From JAITVM01 sp031551135 (GTDB lineage: Bacteria > Bacillota > Clostridia > Lachnospirales > JAITVM01), in the NCBI GenBank assembly GCA_031551135.1, contig JAVBOA010000022.1:62001-126000 (forward strand): a stretch of DNA of 64,000 nt. Direction: 5' to 3'. Shown piece after piece: positions 43,891 to 52,900 of this stretch. Under the pieces are notes generated by a model that had not been told where the DNA came from, ran no database searches, and saw only the letters and a list, made by a program, of their open reading frames with translations. The translations under genes were made by a program, and so were the position numbers. The first letter of the stretch is position 1. Every line of letters starts with the position of its first letter.

Positions 43891-44823
43891 ATGGGAAAAA
43901 AAGTTGTAATTGCTTTGGGCGGAAACGCATTAGGCAATAATCTGAAAGAACAAATGGAAGCGGTAAAAGTTACAGCGGCTGCAATTATCGATATGGTTGC
44001 GGAAGGACATCAGGTTGTTGTTGCGCACGGAAACGGCCCTCAAGTTGGTATGCTGAAAATCGCTATGGACGAAGCTTCTAAATCTCCGGCTAAAACCGAA
44101 GAAATGCCTATGTCTGTATGCGTAGCCATGAGTCAAGCTTATATCGGTTATGATTTGCAAAACGCTTTGCGTGCCGAATTGCTGAGCCGCGGAATGAATA
44201 TTCCTGTTGCGACTATCGTTACACAAACTGTTGTTAATAAAGATGACCCTGCTTTTGGAAAACCAACAAAGCCAATCGGCGGATTTTATTCCGAAGAAGA
44301 AGCAAAAGAAATGATTGCTAAAGGCGAAAATTTTGTTGAAGATTCGGGAAGAGGCTGGAGAAAAGTTGTTGCGTCTCCTCGTCCTATCGAGATTGTGGAA
44401 AAAGAGACTGTTAAAGCAATGATGGATGCGGGACAAATTGCGATTTCTGTAGGCGGCGGCGGAATACCGGTTACAAAAGAAGGAAACAATTTGGTAGGCG
44501 CGCCTGCTGTTGTTGATAAAGATTTTGCTTCTGCACTTTTGGCAAAAGAAATCGGCGCAGATACATTAATTATCTTGACTGCCGTTGAAAAAGTTGCCGT
44601 TAATTTCGGAAAACCTGATCAAAAATGGTTGGATGAGATTTCGATTGCAGATGCAAATAAATATATCGAAGAAGGACATTTTGCTCCGGGCTCTATGCTT
44701 CCGAAAGTATTGGCAGCAATGGATTTTGCCGGCTCAGGCGAAAACAAAACTGCTTTGATTACGCTTTTGGAAAAAGCAAAAGACGGAATCGCCGGAAAAA
44801 CCGGAACCAGAATTGTTAAATAA
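43891..44823 (+). CDS. arcC: Carbamate kinase
   Basis: The 310-residue kinase converts carbamoyl phosphate plus ADP to ATP, ammonia and CO2. It has the amino-acid-kinase motifs ALGGNALG, VAHGNGPQVG and VGGGGIPV, and normal family length. In E. coli the corresponding gene of this cluster is yqeA. Placed between ygeW and ygeX, it is the energy-yielding step of the pathway. It starts at an ATG behind CTAGGAGG. Confidence 0.93.
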   Translation: MGKKVVIALGGNALGNNLKEQMEAVKVTAAAIIDMVAEGHQVVVAHGNGPQVGMLKIAMDEASKSPAKTEEMPMSVCVAMSQAYIGYDLQNALRAELLSRGMNIPVATIVTQTVVNKDDPAFGKPTKPIGGFYSEEEAKEMIAKGENFVEDSGRGWRKVVASPRPIEIVEKETVKAMMDAGQIAISVGGGGIPVTKEGNNLVGAPAVVDKDFASALLAKEIGADTLIILTAVEKVAVNFGKPDQKWLDEISIADANKYIEEGHFAPGSMLPKVLAAMDFAGSGENKTALITLLEKAKDGIAGKTGTRIVK

Positions 44824-44839
44824 AAAATTTCTTTAATTT

Positions 44840-44985
44840 ACTTACCACGAACAGCTTATACAAATTTAAACGCTGCAAATGCCACTGCCATGATATGCCA
44901 AATTTAATTTTGCAGCGTTTATTGACTATAATTGAATCTTGCAAAACAGGATTAAATTTTATTTATTATATGTGGTAAGTTTTTT
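44840..44985 (+). other. Nested inverted repeats between arcC and ygeX
   Basis: An outer 9-bp stem, ACTTACCAC (44840-44848) with GTGGTAAGT (44972-44980), followed by TTTTT, encloses a 12-bp stem, AAACGCTGCAAA (44868-44879) with TTTGCAGCGTTT (44909-44920). The inner hairpin probably terminates arcC transcription; the outer one ending in a T-run suggests a larger RNA structure. A TG-TATAAT box (44985-44993) overlaps its end. The next 165 bp to ygeX hold no gene. Confidence 0.5.
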
Positions 44986-45158
44986 GTTATAATTTTTTCC
45001 CAAACTTTTTGTAAAAAAAATAATGTTATGATTAGTATTTATTGTCTGTTATTTAACAAACAATCTCCGCTAATGGAATTTTATATACAATTTGAATAAA
45101 TTATTGAGATAAAAATATTTATTATTATACAGTTTATGATATAAAGGAGTTTGCCATA

Positions 45159-46382
45159 ATGAGTAATAAAATCAAATGGAAAATAAACGATTTAAAAAAA
45201 TCTTCCGAGCAAGAGCGTACAGAGCTTATCAGCTTTTTATCGGAAAAAGAATTGTCAAAAACCATCAATTTTCATAAATCTTTTCCTCAATATAAAGAAA
45301 CACCGCTTGTTGCTTTAAATGATTTAGCGAAAGATATCGGCCTGAAGGGCGTATATTTAAAAGATGAATCTTATAGATTCGGGCTGAATGCATTTAAAGT
45401 TTTGGGCGGTTCGTTTGCTATGGCAAAATATCTTGCGCAAAGACTCGGTAAAGATATTTCTGATTTGCCATATGATAAACTTATTTCAGACGAAGTAAGA
45501 AACGAACTCGGCGAAATAACTTTTGTTACGGCAACAGACGGAAATCACGGACGCGGCGTAGCTTGGACAGCAAACAGACTTAAACAAAAATCCATTGTTT
45601 ATATGCCAAAAGGTTCTTCCGAAACCAGACTTAAAAATATTCTTGCCGAAGGCGCAGACGCAACTATTACGGATGTAAATTATGATGAATGTGTGCGTAT
45701 GGCTGACAGATATGTTAAATCTCATGACGGCGTTGTTGTTCAAGATACAGCTTGGGAAGGCTATGAAGAAATTCCGGCTTGGATTATGCAAGGTTATGGA
45801 ACTATGGCTTTAGAGGCTATTCAGCAATTAGAAACCGAAGGCGTAAAAATGCCTACACATGTTTTTGTTCAGGCTGGCGTTGGTTCTTTGGCTGGTGCTG
45901 TTCAAGGATTCTGTGCGGCTAAATACGGCGAAAACGGTCCGAAAGTAACAGTTGCAGAATCTGATTTGGCTGATTGTTTGTATGTTTCGGCAGAAAAAGG
46001 CGACGGAAAAGCTTATTTTGTAGACGGCGAAATGCAAACACTTATGGCCGGCCTTGCTTGCGGCGAACCTAATATTACCGGCTGGGAGATTCTCAAAAAT
46101 TTCAGCACTTGCTTTACATCCTGCCCTGACCATGTTGCCGCAAACGGTATGAGAATTTTGGCTGCACCGGAAGGCAATGACAAACGTGTAGTTTCCGGCG
46201 AATCGGGAGCGGTTACAACGGGTTTATTATTTGAAATTATGACAAACCCTGAATATAAAGATTTAAAAGAAAAATTAGGCTTAGATGAAAACTCGGTAGT
46301 TTTATTATTCAGCACAGAGGGCGATACTGACCCTGATATGTACCGTGATGTTGTTTGGAAAGGCCGTAACAGCAAATTATAG
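45159..46382 (+). CDS. ygeX: Diaminopropionate ammonia-lyase (YgeX)
   Basis: The 407-residue PLP enzyme is a fold-type II lyase: PLP lysine in FGLNAFKVLGG, the substrate-binding TDGNHGRGVAW and the phosphate loop GVGSLAGAV. It cleaves 2,3-diaminopropionate to pyruvate and ammonia. In the uric-acid cluster it supplies the final breakdown of a diaminopropionate-like intermediate. It starts at an ATG after AAAGGAG and ssnA follows after about 100 bp. Confidence 0.93.
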   Translation: MSNKIKWKINDLKKSSEQERTELISFLSEKELSKTINFHKSFPQYKETPLVALNDLAKDIGLKGVYLKDESYRFGLNAFKVLGGSFAMAKYLAQRLGKDISDLPYDKLISDEVRNELGEITFVTATDGNHGRGVAWTANRLKQKSIVYMPKGSSETRLKNILAEGADATITDVNYDECVRMADRYVKSHDGVVVQDTAWEGYEEIPAWIMQGYGTMALEAIQQLETEGVKMPTHVFVQAGVGSLAGAVQGFCAAKYGENGPKVTVAESDLADCLYVSAEKGDGKAYFVDGEMQTLMAGLACGEPNITGWEILKNFSTCFTSCPDHVAANGMRILAAPEGNDKRVVSGESGAVTTGLLFEIMTNPEYKDLKEKLGLDENSVVLLFSTEGDTDPDMYRDVVWKGRNSKL

Positions 46383-46483
46383 AAGGCGGTAAATGTTACT
46401 TTTTAATGCGAAAAATGCTGTAAAATGCAAAACCCCGTCAATCGGCCGCTTTAGGGCGGCTTGCTAAAAAGGAGATGATTTAC

Positions 46484-47812
46484 GTGCTACTAATAGGGAA
46501 TGGAAGATTGATTACCAGAGATGCCGAAAAACCTTTTTTTGATAACGGTGCGGTTGTAATCGAAAACGGTTTAATTTTGGAGACCGGAGATTTTAACACG
46601 ATTAAGCAAAAATATCCGGATGCTGAATTTCTTGATGCAAAAGGTAAAGTAATTATGCCCGGGCTTATCAACGCTCATGCGCATATTTATTCAGCGTTTG
46701 CGCGTGGTATGGCATTAGAGGGACCGGCTTCTCATAATTTCGGAGATATTTTAAAAAATTTATGGTGGAGACTCGACAAAGGTCTTACTTTGGATGATAC
46801 AAAATATTCTGCTTACACTACTTTAATCGATTGTATAAAATGCGGTGTTACAATGGTTTTTGACCATCACGCAAGCCCTTTTCATATCGAAGGTTCTTTA
46901 TTTACAATCGCAGATGTAGCAAAAGAATTGGGAATCCGTACTTCTTTATGTTATGAAACTTCTGACCGCGACGGCGATGAAATTATGCTTGCCGGAATTA
47001 AAGAGAATACTGATTTTATCAAATATGCAAATAATAATGACCAAGATATGGTTAAAGGTATGTTCGGAATGCATGCATCTTTCACACTTTCCGATAAATC
47101 TATGGATAAATGCGTGGAAGCAATGCAAGGCTTAAACGCCGGTTATCATATTCATGCGGCAGAGGGTATTGAAGATTTATATGATGCTCTCAACAATCAC
47201 GGCAAACGCGTAATCCAAAGACTGCATGATTTCAATATTCTCGGCGAAAAATCTATTGCTGTTCATTGTATACATGTTAATTCTCATGAATTGGACTTAT
47301 TGTACGATACAAAAACAAATGTTGTACATAATCCTGAATCTAATATGGGCAACGCCGTAGGATGTTCGCCTGCGATGGAAATGATGAAACGCGGAATCAA
47401 CGTTGGTTTAGGAACAGACGGATATACTTCCGATATGTTCGAATCCATTAAAGTCGGAAACATTATTCATAAGCATCATCTTTGCAATCCGAATGTTGCT
47501 TGGGGCGAAATACCGACAATGCAGCACGATAATAACAGAAAAATCGCAGCTCAATATTTCAGCAAACCTGCCGGAGTTTTAACAGTAGGTTCGTTTGGTG
47601 ATGTTGTGATTGTAGATTATGATCCGCTCACGCCGATGCATGCTAACAATATAAATTCCCATGTATTATTCGGTATGAACGGCAGGTCGGTAACGCATAC
47701 TATTATCAACGGAAAAATTATTATGAAAGACAGAGAACTTTTGACAGCAGACGAAAAAGAAATTAATTCAAAATCCAGAGAGCTTGCTCAAAATCTTTGG
47801 AACAGATTATAA
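46484..47812 (+). CDS. ssnA: SsnA-type amidohydrolase
   Basis: The GTG at 46484 is nine bases after AGGAG; the ATG at 46475 touches the ribosome site. The 442-residue protein is an amidohydrolase-superfamily metal enzyme with GLINAHAHIY (metal HxH), IHAAEG, AVHCIHVN and GLGTDGYTSD. SsnA belongs to the uric-acid gene set and probably deaminates or opens a purine-derived ring. A short GC-rich hairpin (46444-46462) precedes the ribosome site. hyuA, often part of this set, is not in the window. Confidence 0.9.
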   Translation: MLLIGNGRLITRDAEKPFFDNGAVVIENGLILETGDFNTIKQKYPDAEFLDAKGKVIMPGLINAHAHIYSAFARGMALEGPASHNFGDILKNLWWRLDKGLTLDDTKYSAYTTLIDCIKCGVTMVFDHHASPFHIEGSLFTIADVAKELGIRTSLCYETSDRDGDEIMLAGIKENTDFIKYANNNDQDMVKGMFGMHASFTLSDKSMDKCVEAMQGLNAGYHIHAAEGIEDLYDALNNHGKRVIQRLHDFNILGEKSIAVHCIHVNSHELDLLYDTKTNVVHNPESNMGNAVGCSPAMEMMKRGINVGLGTDGYTSDMFESIKVGNIIHKHHLCNPNVAWGEIPTMQHDNNRKIAAQYFSKPAGVLTVGSFGDVVIVDYDPLTPMHANNINSHVLFGMNGRSVTHTIINGKIIMKDRELLTADEKEINSKSRELAQNLWNRL

Positions 47813-47896
47813 AAATCATGCAATAAATCAGCTAATACAAGAAAATCAGATTGCCGCATTTATTCTTACTATTATATAAAATAATTAGTTTTGTGA

Positions 47897-47974
47897 CAGC
47901 GGGATATAAAAAAGAAATATAACCCTTGTGGCCGCATTTAGTCTGAAAAGGATCAGCGGGATATAAATAAGAAA
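47897..47974. repeat. Two 21-bp direct repeats in the permease leader
   Basis: CAGCGGGATATAAAAAAGAAA (given as its first 20 bases CAGCGGGATATAAAAAAGAA at 47897-47916) recurs at 47954-47974 with one change, 57 bp downstream and immediately before the ribosome site of the permease. The spacing of just over five helical turns would suit a dimeric or co-operative regulator, or they may be RNA elements. Confidence 0.5.
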
Positions 47975-47989
47975 CGGAGGAATTATTAG

Positions 47990-49348
47990 ATGAGTAAAAC
48001 TAACACTGTTAGTGACAGAGATTTAATATATCAATTGGAGGGCAGACCTAGCCTGGCGATTGCTTTACCGATTGGTTTGCAGCATGTTTTGGCAATGTTT
48101 ACAGGAAACTTGGCACCGGTATTAATTTTAATCGGACTTTTTAAAGAAACCATGCCGGTTGATCAACAAATATCTATAATTCAATGTGCAATGCTTGTTT
48201 CAGGGCTTACCTCTATGGTTCAGCTTTATCCGATAAAACTGCCGGGAGGCTATAGAATCGGTGCTTCTCTACCGATTGTTATGGGTACATCTTTTGCTTT
48301 CGTGCCAACGATTCAGTCTTTGGCCGGTGGTGATAATCCCTACTCACTTGCAGCTATTTTAGGCGCTGCATTAGTTGCAAGCCTTGTTGAGGTAGTAATG
48401 GGATTCTTCTACAAGCCGCTCGAAAAACTTTTTCCGCCAATTGTTGTTGGTTCAACATTGGTTGCAATCGGTATCAACTTATTACAAGTCGGCGTAAACT
48501 ATTTTGCTGGCGGCGGCGTTAAAGCTTCCAATCCGAATTACGGAAGTCCGCAAAATTTAACACTTGCTTTTATAACATTAATCGTTATTATAGGTTTGCA
48601 ACGCTTTGGTAAAGGTATGTGGAAAGTTTCGGCGATTTTGATTGGTCTTATTGTTGGATACATAGTTGCGCTTATTATGGGTGCGGTTAATCTCCAAGTT
48701 ATTGCTGATGCAAGATGGATAGACTTACCTTTCCCTAAAATTCTGCCTTGGCAATTGGAGTTCCATCCTTCGGCTATTTTGGCATTTGCGTCAATTTTCG
48801 TCGTATCGGGACTCGAGACTATCGGAAACGTTTCCGGTATCACAATTGCGGGATTTAACCGCGAAGCGACAACCGAAGAAACATCTGGCGGTATTTTGGC
48901 GGATGCTCTCGGCTCGACAGTTGCTACTTTGTTCAACGCTCTTCCTAATACAGCTTTTGGTCAAAACGCTGGTATCGTTTCTATGACAAAAGTTGTTAAT
49001 AAATTCTGTGTTGCTACTGGTGCTTCTATATTAATTTTGGCTGCGTTCTTTCCAAAAATCGGTGCGATTTTTAACGCTATGCCTGCATCAGTTTTAGGCG
49101 GCGCTGTTATAACAGTTTTTGCAATGATATTAATTAACGGTATAAAAATGCTTTCTAAAGAGAAAATCACAGACAGGGACGTTTTGATTTTGGCTTTAAC
49201 ATTCGGTTTGGGTCTCGGTCTCGGTAGATACCCTGATGCAATTGCAGGCTTACCTGCTTTCATCAGAACTACAATTTTTCATGATGGCGTTTCTTCTTGC
49301 TGTATTATCTCGATAATAGCAAACTTGGTTTTTCCAAAAGGCAAATAA
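47990..49348 (+). CDS. NCS2-family purine (urate/xanthine) permease
   Basis: The 452-residue protein has 12-14 membrane segments and NCS2 signatures SGLETIGNVSGI (TM8) and FGQNAGIVSMTKV (TM10). NCS2 members carry xanthine, urate or uracil with protons. Its place between ssnA and ygfK makes a urate/xanthine substrate by far the most likely, as for YgfU in E. coli, but specificity is not readable here. The ATG follows GGAGG. Confidence 0.9.
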   Translation: MSKTNTVSDRDLIYQLEGRPSLAIALPIGLQHVLAMFTGNLAPVLILIGLFKETMPVDQQISIIQCAMLVSGLTSMVQLYPIKLPGGYRIGASLPIVMGTSFAFVPTIQSLAGGDNPYSLAAILGAALVASLVEVVMGFFYKPLEKLFPPIVVGSTLVAIGINLLQVGVNYFAGGGVKASNPNYGSPQNLTLAFITLIVIIGLQRFGKGMWKVSAILIGLIVGYIVALIMGAVNLQVIADARWIDLPFPKILPWQLEFHPSAILAFASIFVVSGLETIGNVSGITIAGFNREATTEETSGGILADALGSTVATLFNALPNTAFGQNAGIVSMTKVVNKFCVATGASILILAAFFPKIGAIFNAMPASVLGGAVITVFAMILINGIKMLSKEKITDRDVLILALTFGLGLGLGRYPDAIAGLPAFIRTTIFHDGVSSCCIISIIANLVFPKGK

Positions 49349-49473
49349 TTAATATTCAAAACAGAAATAATAATTAAGATATCCGCAATAAAAAACTATT
49401 TTATTAATCTGATTTTCTTTGTATATATTTAATTTGCTTTATCTGTTATTTTCTATATCGGAATAAAGCTTTG

Positions 49474-49548
49474 GCTTCTAAATATTTTAATGCTAAAATT
49501 TGGTGCTGTGAGGCAGCATTAAAGCTGCAAATATTTAGAAGCTTTTTT
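49474..49548 (+). terminator. Large hairpin with T-run between permease and ygfK
   Basis: A perfect 14-bp stem, GCTTCTAAATATTT (49474-49487) with AAATATTTAGAAGC (49529-49542), encloses an extension (TAATGC with GCATTA and an inner TGCTG/CAGCA) and is followed by six T residues. It is either the permease terminator or an attenuator of ygfK, which starts 75 bp later. Confidence 0.7.
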
Positions 49549-49623
49549 ACTAGTTATAAATTACAATTACAACGTTGCTTGGACGATTTAAGCACGAATA
49601 ATATAATAGTAGGAGGAAAAAAT

Positions 49624-52600
49624 ATGGGAGAATTAATGAGAGGCATTTCCTTTGAAAGCTTGGTTAATTGGATAAAATCCGAATATAACGACAGAGGTTC
49701 TGTTTTCGGTGTCAGAAAAGAAAAGTTTTATAAAAATGAATCAAATACATTTATTGAAATTTTTGGAGAAAAAATATCGTCTCCTGTAGGTCCGGCCGCC
49801 GGTCCGAATTCACAATTAGCACAAAATATCGTAGCTGCATATTTGGCAGGCTCTAGATTTTTTGAAGTAAAAACCGTTCAGGAAATGGATGGCGAAGCAC
49901 TCAGAAAATGCGTTCCGCGCCCTTGTATAAATGCTGAGGACGAAGGATATAACGTAGAATGGTCAACAGAACTTTATGTAAACGAAGCATTTGACGAATA
50001 TGTTAAAGCTTGGTTTTTGATTCATGTTTTCGCAAAAGAATTTAATTTGGCTAGCGAGCGTGATTTCGCGTTTAATATGAGCGTTGGCTATAACCTCGAC
50101 GGAATCAAATCAGAAAAAATTAATACTTATATAGATGGAATGATTGATGCTTCAAATACTGAAGTATTTAAAAATTGTAAAGCATATTTGCTCGAGAATC
50201 TTGATTTATTCGAAAATGTAACTAAAGAAGATATCGAAAAAATCAGCCCGGCGATTGCACCATCGATAACTTTATCAACTTTGCACGGTTGTCCGCCGGA
50301 CGAAATCGAAAGAATAGCCGCTTATTTATTGACAGAAAAACATATTCATACTTTTATAAAATGCAATCCTACGCTTTTGGGATATGAATTTGCAAGAAAT
50401 ACAATGGACGAAATGGGTTATGGATATTTGACTTTCGATGACCATCATTTCAAAAATGACATGCAATTTTCAGACGCAATCCAAATGCTGAAGCGCTTGT
50501 TAGAACTTTCACAATCTTTGAATCTGGAATTCGGCGTAAAAATCACAAATACTTTCCCTGTTAAAATCAAACGCAACGAATTGCCGGGCGAAGAAATGTA
50601 TATGTCAGGGCGTTCACTTTTCCCATTATCGATTAATGTTGCAAATAAACTCACAAAAGAATTTGACGGAAAATTGCAAATCTCGTATTCGGGCGGAGCT
50701 GACTTTTTTAATATTGATGATATTTTTGAAGCCGGTATTCAGCCAATAACCGTTGCTACAACAATCTTGAAGCCGGGCGGATATGAAAGACTGCAACAAT
50801 TGGCAAAAAAAGTTGAGCCAAAATTAAACGGAAAATTCAAATCCGTTAATGTAGAAAAATTAGATAAACTTGCCGTGGATTCGCTGAAAAATAAATATCA
50901 TCTGAAAAAATTCAGAGAAACAAAAAATATGAAATCCGACGCAAAACTTGGCTTGTTCGATTGCTTTATGGCTCCTTGTAAAGATGCAGGCTGTCCTATC
51001 AATCAGCAAATTCCTGAATATATGTCTCTTGTGGCCGCCGGAAAATTTGCGGAAGCTTTCGAAATAATTAATATTGATAATGCTTTGCCTGCTGTTACTG
51101 GCACAATCTGCGACCACCAATGCCAAAATAAATGTACACGTATCGATTACGACGGCCCTGTAACAATCAGAAAAGGCAAGAGCATGGCAGTTGAAAACGC
51201 TCAAGCAGAATTTATTAAAAATATGAAAGCAAAAGAAATTTTATCGGATAAAAAGATTTGCGTAATCGGTGCAGGCCCTGCCGGAATCGCAGTTTCTTAT
51301 TTCCTCAGAAGAAACGGAATGAATGTTACGGTATTGGAAAAAGAAGACAAGCCGTACGGTGTTGTACAATATGTAATTCCTAGCTTTAGAATTTCTGAAG
51401 ATATGCTCAAAAAAGATTATGAAATGGCTGTAAAATCCGGTGTTGAATTTAAATTTAATGTAGAAGCGAATTATAATCTTGACAAACTGAAAGAATTGTA
51501 CGATTATGTGATTATCGCAACGGGCGCTTGGAAAGAAGGCATTAGTCCCGTTAAAGAAGGAAGCGATAAAGTTCGAGACGCATTGGAATTCTTGAGAGAA
51601 TCTAAAGCGAATAACTGCAAAGTTAATTTGGGCAAAAAAGTTGCGGTTGTCGGTGCGGGCGACGTTGCTATGGACTGCGCGAGAGCAGCTAAAAGAGCTG
51701 ATGGTGTTTCGGAAGTAACAATCGTTTATAGAAGAACAAGAGAATTTATGCCGGCACAACATGAAGAAATAGAACTTGCGCTTGAAGACGGCGTTGAAAT
51801 AAAAGAATTGCTTGCCCCTGTTTCATTTGACGGAAAAACATTAGTATGCGAAGTTCAGGAAATGATTGAAGAACGTGACGCAAGCGGACGTAAAATGATG
51901 AAAGGTACAGGCAAAAATATCGAGTTGGAATTTGATGCGGTAATCGGCGCGGTTGGCGCAAGAGTTGATTCCACATTGTTCAAGCAAAATAATATTTCTC
52001 TTGATAAATACGATTCTCCGAATTTAACAAACGGTCTTGAAACGAATGTTAAAAATGTTTATGTAATCGGTGACTGTAAAAAAGGCGCTGCTACGATTGT
52101 TAAAGCTATCGCAGACGCTAAAGTTGTTGCCAGAGAGATTTTGGCAAAAGAAGGACTTGCAAACGATTTTATCAGAAAAGATTTAAAACAGCCGATTAAA
52201 GAACTTTATAACAGAAAAGGAATTCTGAAAGAGGTTGGAGAGAAAAACAGATGTTTAGTTTGCGACCAGCTTTGCGAGATTTGCAATGATGTATGTCCTA
52301 ACCGTGCAAACACAAATATTGTAGTTTATTCTCCACTTTTCAAAAATCCGCATCAAATTGTACATATCGACGGAATGTGCAACGAATGTGGAAACTGCGG
52401 AATTTTCTGTCCGCATTCCGGAAATCCGTATAAAGATAAAGTTACGCTTTTCTGGACAGAACATGATTTTGAAGACAGCAAAAACAAAGGCTTTTTGAAA
52501 ACAGGCGAAAATACATTCAAAGTTCGTACTGAGGATGGAGAAATAGTTGAACATAAATTGGGCGAAAACAATATTTCGCATGAGCTTCAGCTTTTCTTGA

Positions 52601-52650
52601 ATACTTTGGTTAAAGACCACGGATATTTGTTTGTAAAATGCGATTTCTGA
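49624..52650 (+). CDS. ygfK: YgfK: multidomain flavin/iron-sulfur oxidoreductase
   Basis: The ATG at 49624 after AGGAGGA gives 1,008 residues; upstream in-frame starts lie within the terminator hairpin. Domains in order: a dihydroorotate-dehydrogenase-like FMN domain (about 1-430, with GPAAGPNSQLAQN), a GltD-like [4Fe-4S] region (CDHQCQNKC), an FAD domain (VIGAGPAGIAVSY), an NAD(P)H domain (VVGAGDVAMDCARAA) and C-terminal clusters (CDQLCEICNDVCP and CNECGNCGIFCP). YgfK was named a putative selenate reductase but is a core gene of anaerobic urate breakdown. It likely passes electrons between NAD(P)H and a purine intermediate or XdhD. Confidence 0.92.
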   Translation: MGELMRGISFESLVNWIKSEYNDRGSVFGVRKEKFYKNESNTFIEIFGEKISSPVGPAAGPNSQLAQNIVAAYLAGSRFFEVKTVQEMDGEALRKCVPRPCINAEDEGYNVEWSTELYVNEAFDEYVKAWFLIHVFAKEFNLASERDFAFNMSVGYNLDGIKSEKINTYIDGMIDASNTEVFKNCKAYLLENLDLFENVTKEDIEKISPAIAPSITLSTLHGCPPDEIERIAAYLLTEKHIHTFIKCNPTLLGYEFARNTMDEMGYGYLTFDDHHFKNDMQFSDAIQMLKRLLELSQSLNLEFGVKITNTFPVKIKRNELPGEEMYMSGRSLFPLSINVANKLTKEFDGKLQISYSGGADFFNIDDIFEAGIQPITVATTILKPGGYERLQQLAKKVEPKLNGKFKSVNVEKLDKLAVDSLKNKYHLKKFRETKNMKSDAKLGLFDCFMAPCKDAGCPINQQIPEYMSLVAAGKFAEAFEIINIDNALPAVTGTICDHQCQNKCTRIDYDGPVTIRKGKSMAVENAQAEFIKNMKAKEILSDKKICVIGAGPAGIAVSYFLRRNGMNVTVLEKEDKPYGVVQYVIPSFRISEDMLKKDYEMAVKSGVEFKFNVEANYNLDKLKELYDYVIIATGAWKEGISPVKEGSDKVRDALEFLRESKANNCKVNLGKKVAVVGAGDVAMDCARAAKRADGVSEVTIVYRRTREFMPAQHEEIELALEDGVEIKELLAPVSFDGKTLVCEVQEMIEERDASGRKMMKGTGKNIELEFDAVIGAVGARVDSTLFKQNNISLDKYDSPNLTNGLETNVKNVYVIGDCKKGAATIVKAIADAKVVAREILAKEGLANDFIRKDLKQPIKELYNRKGILKEVGEKNRCLVCDQLCEICNDVCPNRANTNIVVYSPLFKNPHQIVHIDGMCNECGNCGIFCPHSGNPYKDKVTLFWTEHDFEDSKNKGFLKTGENTFKVRTEDGEIVEHKLGENNISHELQLFLNTLVKDHGYLFVKCDF

Positions 52651-52667
52651 AATAAATAAATTCAGTG

Positions 52668-52723
52668 CGTAGGGGCGGCATTCACCGGTTTTCCAAAAAA
52701 ATAAATACAATTACGCCCCTACG
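52668..52723. repeat. Dispersed-type inverted repeat
   Basis: CGTAGGGGCG (52668-52677) and CGCCCCTACG (52714-52723) form a 10-bp perfect inverted repeat right after ygfK. Sequences of this GTAGGGGCG...CGCCCCTAC form are widely dispersed in Clostridia genomes. There is no coding content. Confidence 0.6.
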
Positions 52724-52779
52724 ATACAATCAAATATAGTAATACTATAGGCCGTAACTCATAAATCTTTTTCAAACCG

Positions 52780-52861
52780 CTATGGCGGTTTGCTTGAAGT
52801 TCTTTTGCTTCTTTTCTTTCAAGAAAAGAAGGCGGGTTTGGGCTGCAAGCCCAAGGCTTTT
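52780..52861. repeat. Cluster of three hairpins before the Nfn-like gene
   Basis: Three adjacent self-complementary segments occur: AAACCGC-TAT-GGCGGTTT, CTTCTTTTCTTTCAAGAAAAGAAG (a perfect palindrome-like stem) and GGGCT-GC-AAGCCC. They lack protein-coding capacity and are of the kind repeated many times in bacterial genomes. Together with 52668-52723 they fill the 250-bp gap. Confidence 0.55.
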
Positions 52862-52900
52862 CAAGTATAGCTATATTCAAAAAAATCAGGGGTGAATATT

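Noticed and set aside
47813..49623. Purine riboswitch before the permease or ygfK
   Set aside because: The conserved three-way-junction core sequences of guanine/xanthine-type riboswitches were not found; only repeats and a terminator-like hairpin are visible.
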